Below, in pieces: positions 15,995 to 24,117 of a stretch of 30,834 nt of DNA. The stretch covers positions 1 through 30,834 of the forward strand of contig DATCYZ010000123.1 of NCBI GenBank assembly GCA_036526195.1, written 5' to 3'. The notes beneath the pieces are model-generated. The model worked only from the letters and a program-made list of their open reading frames with translations. It did no database searches and had not been told where the DNA came from. Position numbers and translations under genes: made by a program. Position 1 is the first letter of the stretch. Every line of letters begins with the position of its first letter. This DNA is from DATCYZ01 sp036526195. GTDB taxonomy: Bacteria; Pseudomonadota; Gammaproteobacteria; Burkholderiales; SG8-39.

Positions 15995-16000
15995 ATGATA
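15995..16000 (-). promoter_or_regulatory. Candidate -10 box immediately before the HpcH aldolase start
   Basis: TATCAT on the minus strand ends 6 nt before ATG 15988, placing transcription initiation at or next to the start codon. No convincing -35 is visible. Confidence 0.4.
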
Positions 16001-16028
16001 CCCGGCGAAAACGGATCGCGATCCGCGT

Positions 16029-17099
<1,071 letters not shown>

Positions 17100-17184
17100 G
17101 CCGACTTCTCGTTACCACAATGTGCGCGAGGCCGCATCTTGAACGCGGGCCGGGGGATTGCGCAAGCCGAACCCGCCCGACGGT

Positions 17185-17190
17185 TAGAAT
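17185..17190 (+). promoter_or_regulatory. Candidate -10 box of the PRISE-like reductase gene
   Basis: TAGAAT (5/6 to consensus) ends 6 nt before ATG 17197, with no ribosome-binding site between, again suggesting a leaderless transcript. The -35 region is not convincing. Confidence 0.4.
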
Positions 17191-17196
17191 CCGGGC

Positions 17197-18261
17197 ATGA
17201 GCAGAAAAACAGCAGTGGTGGTGGGCGCGCTCGGCGTCATCGGGCGCTATATCGTCGAGAAACTCGCCACCCTGCCCGACTGGGAGGTGGTCGGGCTGTC
17301 GCGCCGCAAGGGCGAAGACCACGGCAACGTGCGCTATATCCCGGTCGACCTGCTCGACAAGGCGGACGTCGCGGCGAAACTCTCCGGGCTGAAGACCGCC
17401 ACCCACGTGTTCTATGCCGCCTTCCAGGCCAGCGGCACCCAGGCCGCGGACTACGCCCGGGGCATCGACGCGAACCGCGACATGCTTGCGAATGCCGTCA
17501 CCGCGATCGACGCCGCCTCGAAGGGCCTCGAGCGCGTGGTGCTGGTCACCGGCACCAAGTACTACGGCTCGCACCTCGGGCCGTTCCGCACGCCGGCGAA
17601 GGAGGACGATCCGCGCCACATGCCGCCGGACTATTACTTCGACCAGATCGACTGGCTGGTGGCGGCGCAGCGCGGCAAGCGCTGGCACTGGACCGAACTG
17701 CGGCCGCAGACGCTGTGCGGCTTCGCGCCCGGCACGCCGATGAGCATCGTGCCGGTGATCGCGGTGTATGCCTCGATCTCGAAGGCGCTCGGCCTGCCGC
17801 TGCACTTTCCGGGCAAGCCCGGGGCGTGGAAGGCCATCTACCAGGTGACCGAGTCCACGCACATGGCCGAGGCCGCGGTCTGGGGCGCGCTCGAGCCGCG
17901 CGCCGCGAACCAGGCCTACAACATTACCAACGGCGACTATTTCCGCTGGATGAACCTGTGGCCGCGCATCGCCGAGGTGTTCGAGATGCCGGTGGCCGAG
18001 CCGCAGACGATCTCGCTGGTCGCGCACATGAGCGACAAGGCGCCGGTCTGGGACGCGCTCGCGAAGAAGCACGGCCTGCAGCCCTACGCCTACGACAAGG
18101 TGGTGGCCTGGCCCTTCGGCGACTACGTCTTCGGCTGCGAGTACGACGTCATGACCAGCACCACCAAGTGCCGCCAGCACGGCTTCCATGCGGTGGTCGA
18201 CAGCGAAGACATGTTCGTGCGGCTGCTCAGGCAGTTCCGCAGCGAGAAGATCGTCCCCTGA
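17197..18261 (+). CDS. PRISE-like SDR (progesterone 5-beta-reductase/iridoid synthase family)
   Basis: A 354-residue extended SDR. The N-terminal GALGVIGRYIVE is the NADPH-binding loop. TGTKYYGSHLGPF and DYYFDQIDWL match the signature blocks of PRISE enzymes, in which the Lys of the first and the Tyr of the second replace the usual YxxxK pair. Further blocks are WTELRPQTLCGF and AYNITNGDYFRWMNLWPRIAE. Plant members reduce activated C=C bonds of enones; bacterial members are uncharacterised in my knowledge, so substrate is unknown. It heads a plus-strand run with the RraA-like gene 31 bp downstream, and appears to be translated from a leaderless mRNA. Confidence 0.85.
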   Translation: MSRKTAVVVGALGVIGRYIVEKLATLPDWEVVGLSRRKGEDHGNVRYIPVDLLDKADVAAKLSGLKTATHVFYAAFQASGTQAADYARGIDANRDMLANAVTAIDAASKGLERVVLVTGTKYYGSHLGPFRTPAKEDDPRHMPPDYYFDQIDWLVAAQRGKRWHWTELRPQTLCGFAPGTPMSIVPVIAVYASISKALGLPLHFPGKPGAWKAIYQVTESTHMAEAAVWGALEPRAANQAYNITNGDYFRWMNLWPRIAEVFEMPVAEPQTISLVAHMSDKAPVWDALAKKHGLQPYAYDKVVAWPFGDYVFGCEYDVMTSTTKCRQHGFHAVVDSEDMFVRLLRQFRSEKIVP

Positions 18262-18292
18262 ACCCCCGAAGCAGCCCCTTGCGGAGCCCACC

Positions 18293-18982
18293 ATGATCGG
18301 CGATCCCCTCGCACTCACCATCCGTCGCCGCGTCGAGCGGCCTGCGCCCGCCCTCGCCCGCGCCTACCGCAACACGCCCACCGGCTTCATCACCGACGCG
18401 TATAACGGCAAGGGCTGTATGCACCACCGCATCAAGGCGATCGATGCGCGCATGACGTTCTCGGGCAGCGCGGTCACCGCGCTGTGCCCGCCGAACGACA
18501 ACCTCGCGGCGATGGCGATCCTCGACTTCGTGAAGAAGGGCGACGTCATCGTCATCGCCACGCATGGCGACGAGACCGCCGGCGTGATCGGCGACCTCTG
18601 GGCGATGCGCGCGAAGCAGCTCGGGGTGGTCGCCATCGTCTGCGACGGGCTGGTGCGCGACGTGCCCGGCCTGCTGAAGGTCGGCCTGCCGGTGTTCGCG
18701 CGCGGCTGGGCGCCGAACTCCGGGTTCAAGAACGGCCCCGGCGAGATCAACCTCGGCGTCAGCTGCGGCGGCGTCACGGTGCAGCCGGGCGACATCGTTG
18801 CCGGCGACCGCGACGGCGTGGTGGTGGTGCCGCTCGCCGAGGCGAAGCAGGTCGCCGCGAACCTCGAGCTGGTGCGGCGCAAGGAAGCCGAGACCCTCGC
18901 CATCGTCAAGTCCGGCAAGCCGCGCAAGTTCTGGGACGAGAAGGCCCTGAAGAAGCGCGGCGCGGTGCGCTACCTGGATTGA
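18293..18982 (+). CDS. RraA-like / 4-hydroxy-4-methyl-2-oxoglutarate aldolase family protein
   Basis: A 229-residue cytoplasmic protein. The core GDETAGVIGDLWAMRAKQLG followed by IVCDGLVRDVPGL holds the family's GDxxxxxA and DGxxRD motifs that bind divalent metal and oxo-acid. FTPEGEI-like regions are replaced here by FKNGPGEINLGVSCGGVTVQPGD, usual for the aldolase/dimethylmenaquinone methyltransferase-annotated subgroup (about 144-166). It most likely cleaves or decarboxylates a small 2-oxo acid rather than inhibiting RNase E, but the substrate is not shown. The region GCGGAG before ATG 18293 is a weak ribosome-binding site. It sits between the PRISE-like gene and DUF3422, 20 bp before the latter. 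Confidence 0.88.
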   Translation: MIGDPLALTIRRRVERPAPALARAYRNTPTGFITDAYNGKGCMHHRIKAIDARMTFSGSAVTALCPPNDNLAAMAILDFVKKGDVIVIATHGDETAGVIGDLWAMRAKQLGVVAIVCDGLVRDVPGLLKVGLPVFARGWAPNSGFKNGPGEINLGVSCGGVTVQPGDIVAGDRDGVVVVPLAEAKQVAANLELVRRKEAETLAIVKSGKPRKFWDEKALKKRGAVRYLD

Positions 18983-19002
18983 GCCCCGTCCTGCGGCCGC
19001 CC

Positions 19003-20304
19003 ATGCAGCTCCCGGAGAATCATCCCCAGCGCTTCCAGCTCGCCAATGAGGTGCACGCACGTCCGCACGCGCCACTGGCTGCACCCCAGCGCGCCTCCTA
19101 TCTCGCGGTGCTGGTCGATCCGGCGCAACGCGCCCGTGAGCAAGCGCATCTCGCCACGCTCTGCGAGCGTTACGGCGCGCATCCACCGCCCGCGGACGCC
19201 ATCCATTTCGCCGCCGATCTCGGTCCGTTCCGCCTGCGCTGGGAGCGGCACACCGAGTTTTCCAGCCACACCTTCTTCCTGCGCGGCGCCTCAGCCACGC
19301 CGTTCGTAGATCCGGCCGCAGGCGCCGTACCGAAGGATTGGCTCGCCGGAATCCCCGGGCACACCATCGTCGCGGCACATGCCGAATTGCTCGATCGCGC
19401 ACAAGCGCTGCCGGACCTCGCCGGGATCTCGGCGAACTTCGGCGGCAACTACGTCGTCGGCTCCGGCATCGGCGACGGCGCGGCTGCAGCCTTCACCGAT
19501 TTCCGCGTCCACGCCGACGGTTTCGGCCGTTTCCTCGTCTTCGATCGAGACCTGTCGAGCTACCAGGCCGGCCGCAGCCTGCAGCGGCTGTTCGAGATCG
19601 AGACCTACCGGATGATGGCGCTGCTCGCCCTGCCGATCGCGCGCGAGGTCTCGCCACGGCTCGCCGACATGGAGCGCGAACTCGCGCTGCTCACCGCGGC
19701 GCTCGCCCGCGGCGACGGCAGCGACGAGGGGCTGCTCGAAGCGCTTACGCGGCTCGCTGCGGATGTCGAAAGTGCGATCGGCGAGTCGCGCTTCCGCTTC
19801 AGCGCGACGCGCGCCTACCACGACCTGGTCGGTGGCCGCATCACCGAACTGCGCGAGAAGCGCATGCCGGGCACGCAGACGCTGGCAGAATTTATGGCGC
19901 GCCGGCTCTCGCCGGCCATCGCCACCTGCGAGTCGGTCGCGCACCGGTTGGTGGAGCTCTCGGAACGCGTGACGCAGGCGGGCAACCTGCTCTCGACCCG
20001 CGTCGACGTGGCGCGCGAACGGCAGAACCAGTCCCTGCTCACTTCCATGGACCGGCGCGCGCGGCTGCAGCTGCGCCTGCAGGAGACCGTCGAAGGCCTG
20101 TCGATCGCCGCGATCACCTACTACCTAGTCGGCCTGGTCGCCTATGCGGCCAGGGGTCTGCATGCGGGCGGTGTGCGCCTCGATGTCGACCTGGTGACCG
20201 CGGTTTCGATTCCCGTGGTCGCGCTGCTCACCGCGCTTGGCACCCGCTGGGTGCGGCGCCGCATCGCCCGCGCAGGCGCGCCCGGGCTGGTGCCGGATCC
20301 CTGA
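19003..20304 (+). CDS. DUF3422 membrane-anchored protein
   Basis: A 433-residue protein of unknown function. The N-terminal HPQRFQLANEVHARPHAPLAAP is the conserved opening of DUF3422 (6-27), followed by RWERHTEFSSHTFF and GGNYVVGSGIGDGAAAAFTDFRVH (about 86-99 and 147-170). Residues 215-360 are largely helical, and the end carries two likely membrane helices (AAITYYLVGLVAYAARG and VDLVTAVSIPVVALLTALG), so most of the chain faces the cytoplasm. The arrangement of a long helical stalk before the helices resembles CorA-type magnesium channels, but I see no GMN signature. ATG 19003 was chosen for the conserved N terminus. It lies 20 bp after the RraA-like gene, probably the same operon. Confidence 0.85.
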   Translation: MQLPENHPQRFQLANEVHARPHAPLAAPQRASYLAVLVDPAQRAREQAHLATLCERYGAHPPPADAIHFAADLGPFRLRWERHTEFSSHTFFLRGASATPFVDPAAGAVPKDWLAGIPGHTIVAAHAELLDRAQALPDLAGISANFGGNYVVGSGIGDGAAAAFTDFRVHADGFGRFLVFDRDLSSYQAGRSLQRLFEIETYRMMALLALPIAREVSPRLADMERELALLTAALARGDGSDEGLLEALTRLAADVESAIGESRFRFSATRAYHDLVGGRITELREKRMPGTQTLAEFMARRLSPAIATCESVAHRLVELSERVTQAGNLLSTRVDVARERQNQSLLTSMDRRARLQLRLQETVEGLSIAAITYYLVGLVAYAARGLHAGGVRLDVDLVTAVSIPVVALLTALGTRWVRRRIARAGAPGLVPDP

Positions 20305-20343
20305 GCCGGCGCACCGGCCGCGCCTCCGCTCGGGCGCCGGCTC
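20303..20343 (+). terminator. GC-rich hairpin after DUF3422
   Basis: A perfect 10-bp inverted repeat, GAGCCGGCGC (20303-20312) and GCGCCGGCTC (20334-20343), starts within the DUF3422 stop codon and encloses a 21-nt loop. A short TTT follows at 20348-20350 but no real U-tract. It separates the upstream run from the promoter of the GrdB-like gene. Confidence 0.4.
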
Positions 20344-20377
20344 CGCGTTTCGTCCAGCGAACGCCGCTTCCGAAGCA

Positions 20378-20407
20378 TTGACAGCGCCCCCGCGCGGTCC
20401 CGATGAT
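20378..20407 (+). promoter_or_regulatory. Sigma-70-type promoter of the GrdB-like/glutaredoxin operon
   Basis: A perfect -35 TTGACA (20378-20383), an 18-bp spacer and GATGAT (20402-20407, 4/6 to TATAAT). The predicted start near 20414 leaves a leader of about 24 nt before ATG 20438. This is the best -35 box I found in the window. Confidence 0.55.
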
Positions 20408-20437
20408 GCACCTCCACCCCCACGAGCACGCATCATC

Positions 20438-21322
20438 ATGGCCGGACACGTCCGCTACATCGACAAGACCCGCGAGTACTACCTCTCGCAGGGCTACGAC
20501 AAGCCCTACAAGTGGGCGCATTTCGAGGATGTGCCCTTCACGCCGCTGACGAAGCCACTCGCCGAATGCCGGGTGACGCTGGTCTCGACCAGCGAGATCT
20601 CGATCCGCGGCGCGGAAGAGGCCGGCGACGAGGCGCAGATGAACAACATCGGCGGCAGCTACACCATTGCCTCCGACCTGCCGGCGGCGCAGCTCTACAG
20701 CCCCTCGCACAGCTTCGACCAGGCGGCCACTACGCTCGAGGACGTGGACACGTTTTTTCCGACCACGCGCCTGCACGAGGCGGTGGCGGCCGGTCGCATC
20801 GGCAGCCTGACGGCGCGCTTCCACGGCGTGTTCAACGCCTACAGCCAGCGGCGCACGCGAGAGCGCGACGCGCCGGCGGTGCTCGAGCGCTGCCGCGAGG
20901 ACGGCGCCGATGTCGCGGTGCTGGTGCCGGTCTGCCCGGTGTGCCACCAGACCATCAGCCTGGTGGCGCGTCACCTCGAAGCCAACGGCATCCCGACCGT
21001 GGTGCTGGCGGCGGCGCGCGACATCGTCGAGCACGTGGGCCTCGCGCGTGTGGTGCACACCGACTTCCCGCTCGGTAACCCCTGCGGCGAGCCGCACAAC
21101 CCGGAACAGCAGCGCGAGATCCTCGAGATGGGCTTCAAGCTGCTCGAGCGCGCCTTCGCGCCTCGCACCACGCTGCAGACCCCGTTCAGGTGGAGCCAGG
21201 GCGAGGCCTGGAAGGACCTGGTCTTCACGCCCGAGCAACCGTGGAAGTCCGGCGAGGTCGAGCAGGACTGGCTGCGCAGGAAAGAGCTGTATCGCCAGCT
21301 GAAGGCCGAGGGCAAGGTCTGA
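20438..21322 (+). CDS. Cysteine homologue of glycine/betaine/D-proline reductase subunit B (GrdB-like)
   Basis: A 294-residue cytoplasmic protein resembling the selenoprotein B family of glycine, sarcosine, betaine and D-proline reductases. The region ADVAVLVPVCPVC, then GIPTVVLAAARDIVEHVGLARVV and TDFPLGNPCG, follows the GrdB order: Sec-containing motif, GIPVVH, a vGanRIV block, then PLGNP. Here Cys166 and Cys169 (CPVC) stand where GrdB has selenocysteine and a downstream Cys. There is no in-frame TGA, so no recoding is needed. Other Cys are 44, 152 and 216. The N terminus (VRYIDKTREYYLSQGY) is family-specific. ATG 20438 follows a good promoter. A glutaredoxin begins 2 bp after its stop, suggesting that the two proteins exchange electrons. 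The substrate is unknown; glycine reductase partners GrdA and GrdC are absent nearby. Confidence 0.8.
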   Translation: MAGHVRYIDKTREYYLSQGYDKPYKWAHFEDVPFTPLTKPLAECRVTLVSTSEISIRGAEEAGDEAQMNNIGGSYTIASDLPAAQLYSPSHSFDQAATTLEDVDTFFPTTRLHEAVAAGRIGSLTARFHGVFNAYSQRRTRERDAPAVLERCREDGADVAVLVPVCPVCHQTISLVARHLEANGIPTVVLAAARDIVEHVGLARVVHTDFPLGNPCGEPHNPEQQREILEMGFKLLERAFAPRTTLQTPFRWSQGEAWKDLVFTPEQPWKSGEVEQDWLRRKELYRQLKAEGKV

Positions 21323-21324
21323 GC

Positions 21325-21567
21325 ATGCCGCAGACCGTGATCGTCTATTCGACCCCGCTCTGCGCGCCGTGCGAGCGGTTGAAGCAGTACCTGAAGTCGA
21401 AGGCCGTGCCCTTCCAGGCCTTCGACCTGATGATGGACGAGGACGCCGCCGAGAAGATCGAGGACCTCGGCATCCGGTCCTCGCCCGTGCTCGAGGTCGA
21501 CGGGAAGTTCTATTCCGGCGCGCAGCTGACGCCGGAAACCCTGGGCCCGATTCTCGGCCTCACGTGA
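21325..21567 (+). CDS. Glutaredoxin-like protein with CAPC active site
   Basis: An 80-residue thioredoxin-fold protein: beta strand VIVYST, active-site CAPC (13-16), then helix ERLKQYLKSKAV and the cis-Pro segment IRSSPVLEVDG. Family members reduce disulfides or mixed disulfides with glutathione or thioredoxin reductase. CAPC differs from the usual CPYC of glutaredoxins and CVQC of NrdH, so its reductant is open. It starts 2 bp after the GrdB-like gene, making strict co-expression likely. Its TGA is part of a hairpin shared with the convergent gene. Confidence 0.88.
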   Translation: MPQTVIVYSTPLCAPCERLKQYLKSKAVPFQAFDLMMDEDAAEKIEDLGIRSSPVLEVDGKFYSGAQLTPETLGPILGLT

Positions 21568-21621
21568 GCGGCCTGCGCGCCCCGCCCGAGGGCGGCGCCC
21601 CGGCGGCGCAGGCGCCGCTCA
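21565..21621. terminator. Hairpin whose ends are the stop codons of two convergent genes
   Basis: TGAGCGGC (21565-21572) pairs with GCCGCTCA (21614-21621). Inside are further complementary blocks (CTGCGC/GCGCAG) and an inner hairpin CCGCCC-GA-GGGCGG. Each end is the TGA stop of one of the convergent genes. It could stop transcription from both sides, although U-tracts are lacking. Confidence 0.5.
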
Positions 21622-22494
21622 GTCGCCATACAGCTTGCGGATCGCCGCGGTGTCAAGCTCGGTGTGCCCGTTGTGGGCCGCCATGCGGTACAGCTGCAGC
21701 GCAAGCCCCATCAGCGGCACCGGCGCCTTCATGCCGTGCGCCCAGTCGTTCACCATCTCCAGGTCCTTGAGCAACTGCCGCACATAGCCGCGCGGCGCGT
21801 AGTCGCGGTCGACCATGCGCGGCCAATAGGCCTGCAGCATCGGGCTGTCTGCGTAGCCGCCGGAGAGGCACTCGGGCAGTCGCGCGACGTCGATGCCGGC
21901 CTGCTCGGCGAGCGCCTCGGCTTCGCCCAGCATCGCCTGCCCGACGCCGACGATCAGCTGGTTGATCATCTTCGCCGCGAGCCCGGCGCCGGTCTCGCCC
22001 ATGCGGGTGCAGCGCTGGCCGACGTCCGCCATCAGCGAGGCCACGCGTTCGAGGTCGGCGTCGCTGCCGCCCGCCATGATGGTGAGCTTGCCCTCTGCGG
22101 CCGCGGGCGGCCCGCCGGAGACCGGCGCATCGACCCAGCGGCAGCCGGTGCCCCTGGCGAGGCGCGCTGCGTAGTCGTGGCAGGTGGCGACCTCGATGGT
22201 GGAGAAATCGACCAGCAACTGCGGGGCGCGCATCACCTCGGCCACGCCGCCCTTGCCGAAGACCGCGTCGTGCACCGCGGCCGGGGTCGGCAGGTTGAGG
22301 AGCACCAGGTCGGCGTCGCGCGCGGCGTCCGCCGCGGAGCTTGCCGCCTCGGCGCCGGCGGCGCGCGCCGCCGCGAGCGTGGCCGGGACGATGTCCCAGG
22401 CACGCACCTTCCACCCCAGCGCCGCGAGGCGCTTCACCATGGGGCCGCCCATCAGGCCGACGCCGACGTATCCGAGCTTCAGGCTGCGTGTCAT
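21619..22494 (-). CDS. Beta-hydroxyacid dehydrogenase (3-hydroxyisobutyrate dehydrogenase family)
   Basis: A 291-residue NAD(P)-dependent cytoplasmic enzyme oxidising 3-hydroxy acids, or reducing the semialdehydes. The sequence shows GVGLMG (11-16) for the cofactor, the substrate-binding VDAPVSGG (121-128) and the catalytic Lys175 in GLAAKMINQ, all family hallmarks. Candidates within the family are 3-hydroxyisobutyrate, tartronate semialdehyde or glyoxylate/succinate semialdehyde reductases; motifs alone do not decide. It follows rlmJ on the same strand after 10 bp, but no functional link is apparent. Confidence 0.9.
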   Translation of the reverse strand: MTRSLKLGYVGVGLMGGPMVKRLAALGWKVRAWDIVPATLAAARAAGAEAASSAADAARDADLVLLNLPTPAAVHDAVFGKGGVAEVMRAPQLLVDFSTIEVATCHDYAARLARGTGCRWVDAPVSGGPPAAAEGKLTIMAGGSDADLERVASLMADVGQRCTRMGETGAGLAAKMINQLIVGVGQAMLGEAEALAEQAGIDVARLPECLSGGYADSPMLQAYWPRMVDRDYAPRGYVRQLLKDLEMVNDWAHGMKAPVPLMGLALQLYRMAAHNGHTELDTAAIRKLYGD

Positions 22495-22504
22495 GTCCGG
22501 TTTC

Positions 22505-23671
22505 CTACTTCACGGGTTTGCGGGACGGCGCCCGAAAAGGAGTCAGACCCCTTTTTGCGCCCTTCGCGGGTTCGCCCTTGCGAAAAGGGGTCTGACCCCT
22601 TTTTGAGGGGCTTGCCCGTGCGTCGCCGGGCGCATCCGCGCGAAAAGGGGTCTGACCCCTTTTCCTGGCCGCGCCCCGCTTTGGTGCCTTGGCCGCGGCG
22701 CGCGCGGCGGCGGCGGCGCGACGCGCGGCCGGGCGCTTCGCGGGATCCCAGCGCACGTGCTGGGGTGCGGGTTTCGGCGCTGCCGGCGAATCGTCCGGTT
22801 CGTCCTCGTCCACCGGTTCGCGCGCGATCTTCTCGCCGGTCAGCCAGCGGATGCGCTGCTTGCCGCCGCGCCCCTCGGCGAGGATCGGCGCGAGCCATTT
22901 GGCGATTTCGCGCGCCTCGGCCTCGAAGCCGAAGGGCGGGTTCACCACCAGCAGGCCGCAGCCGCGCAGCCCGCCCGAGGCGCCGTGCGCGTGCACCGTC
23001 AGTTCAAGCTGCAGGATGCGCGGCACGCCGCAGGCGGCCACGTCCTCCTCGAAGCGGTGCATCGCCACCGGTTCCATCATCGGGTACCAGAAGGCCAGCA
23101 CGCCGGTGGCGAAGCGCTGGTGCGCCTCCACCAGCGCAGCCAGCACGCGCTTGAACTCTCCGGGCTGGTCGAAGGCCGGGTCCATCAGCACCAGCCCGCG
23201 CCGCTCGCGCGGCGGCAGGTGCGCGCGCACCGCGGTAAAGCCGTCGAGGTGGTGCGCACTCGCGCGCGCATCCCCCGCCATGTTCGATTTCAGCGTGGCG
23301 TGATCCTTGGTGTTCAGCTCGCACAGGACCATGCGATCGTCGGGCCGCAGCAGGCGCTGCACGAACACCGGCGATCCCGGGTACTCGCGCAGCACCCCGC
23401 CCGGGTTCACCGCGCGCACCGCCTCCAGCCACGGCACGAGCAGTTCGGGGACGTCGTCGCGCTGCCAGACGCGCGCGAGGCCGTTCTTGAACTCGCGGTT
23501 CTTCTGCGCCCAGGGGTGCTTCAGGTCGTAGCGCCCGAGTCCGGCGTGGGTATCGAGGTAGCAGAACGGCTTGTCCTTGCGCGTGAGCGCGATCGCCAGC
23601 CGCGTGAGCAGCGCGTGCTTGAAGACGTCGGCGAAGTTGCCGGCGTGGAACAGGTGTCGGTAGGCGTGCAT
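22505..23671 (-). CDS. rlmJ: 23S rRNA (adenine2030-N6)-methyltransferase RlmJ with repeat-derived C-terminal tail
   Basis: A 388-residue SAM-dependent enzyme predicted to methylate A2030 of 23S rRNA. The N-terminal YRHLFHAGNFADVFKHALL is the RlmJ hallmark (about 4-22), followed by LDTHAGLGRYDL for SAM binding and the catalytic DPAF (164-167) in place of the more usual DPPY/F. E. coli RlmJ has about 280 residues; here about 108 more follow. The extension is acidic (DEDEPDDS), then Ala/Arg-rich, then contains KRGQTPFR at 337-344 and 357-364 and KRGLTPFR at 373-380, each encoded by a copy of a palindromic DNA repeat. The tail is basic and probably disordered. ATG 23671 is 4 bp after the MazG-like stop, so the two genes are co-transcribed. 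An upstream in-frame codon (23701) would overlap mazG. Confidence 0.92.
   Translation of the reverse strand: MHAYRHLFHAGNFADVFKHALLTRLAIALTRKDKPFCYLDTHAGLGRYDLKHPWAQKNREFKNGLARVWQRDDVPELLVPWLEAVRAVNPGGVLREYPGSPVFVQRLLRPDDRMVLCELNTKDHATLKSNMAGDARASAHHLDGFTAVRAHLPPRERRGLVLMDPAFDQPGEFKRVLAALVEAHQRFATGVLAFWYPMMEPVAMHRFEEDVAACGVPRILQLELTVHAHGASGGLRGCGLLVVNPPFGFEAEAREIAKWLAPILAEGRGGKQRIRWLTGEKIAREPVDEDEPDDSPAAPKPAPQHVRWDPAKRPAARRAAAAARAAAKAPKRGAARKRGQTPFRADAPGDARASPSKRGQTPFRKGEPAKGAKRGLTPFRAPSRKPVK
22535..22663. repeat. Three copies of a 21-bp palindromic repeat inside rlmJ
   Basis: Arms AAAAGGGGTC and GACCCCTTTT around one central base. Copies are at 22535-22555 (one mismatch, GGAG in the left arm), 22583-22603 and 22643-22663. 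Distances of 48 and 60 bp are multiples of three, so all copies are read in the same rlmJ frame as KRGxTPFR. A fourth copy lies at 25938-25960 outside any gene. Confidence 0.9.
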
Positions 23672-23675
23672 CGGG

Positions 23676-24032
23676 CTAGAGCCGGTCGTACTTCGTGGCA
23701 CGGCCGCGGGACTTCTCGACCGGGTACTTCTCCGCGTTCAGCGCCAGCTTGCGCGTCGCCGCCTCGAGCGGATCGACGCCGACCCGGTCGGCGAGCCGCA
23801 CCAGGAACAGCAGCACATCGGCAATTTCGAGCGCCACCGCGTCGCGGGTGGCCGCCGGCAGCGCGCAGCTCTCGGCCTCGCTCAGCCAGCGGAAGTGCTC
23901 GAGCACCTCGCCCGCCTCGCCGGCAAGCGCCATGGCGAGGTTCTTCGGGCTGTGGAACTGCTCCCAGTCGCGCTCGGCGGCAAAGGCGGCGAGTTGCGCG
24001 CGCAGGGCCTCGAGGGATTCGATGCGGGACAT
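23676..24032 (-). CDS. MazG-like nucleotide pyrophosphohydrolase
   Basis: A 118-residue all-alpha NTP pyrophosphohydrolase of the MazG / RS21-C6 (dCTPase-like) type, which hydrolyses noncanonical or excess (d)NTPs to NMP and PPi. SPKNLAMALAGEAGEVLEHF carries the ExxE metal site of helix 2 (GEAGEVLEHFRW), and LEIADVLLFLVRLADRVG the ExxD site of helix 3. The chain is a single MazG domain, the usual size for this group. GGAGG (24042-24038) lies 5 nt before ATG 24032. It is followed by rlmJ after 4 bp. There is no toxin-antitoxin partner nearby, so the name implies no link to MazF. Confidence 0.92.
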   Translation of the reverse strand: MSRIESLEALRAQLAAFAAERDWEQFHSPKNLAMALAGEAGEVLEHFRWLSEAESCALPAATRDAVALEIADVLLFLVRLADRVGVDPLEAATRKLALNAEKYPVEKSRGRATKYDRL

Positions 24033-24037
24033 GCGGA

Positions 24038-24063
24038 CCTCCGATGTTCGGAGGGCGAGTATA
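24038..24063 (-). promoter_or_regulatory. -10 box and hairpin covering the mazG-like ribosome-binding site
   Basis: TATACT (24063-24058) is a -10 candidate. Just downstream, CCTCCGA (24054-24048) pairs with TCGGAGG (24044-24038) around a 3-nt loop, and the 3' arm includes the GGAGG ribosome-binding site. With initiation expected near 24051, part of the 5' arm might not be transcribed, so occlusion would need an upstream start. Confidence 0.45.
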
Positions 24064-24117
24064 GCGAGGTGCGTCGCCCGGCAGAGGATCGCCCGGGTCC
24101 GGCAGCCCCGGAAGCGC

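Noticed and set aside
20932..20946. Selenocysteine insertion in the GrdB-like gene
   Set aside because: The position holds a Cys codon, no in-frame TGA occurs before 21320, and no hairpin of SECIS type is evident after it.
22535..22663. CRISPR-like array
   Set aside because: Only three units, strictly palindromic, irregular spacing of 48 and 60 bp, inside a coding frame, with no cas genes.
23676..24032. MazEF-type toxin-antitoxin locus
   Set aside because: The gene is a MazG-like pyrophosphohydrolase; neither MazE nor MazF is encoded next to it.
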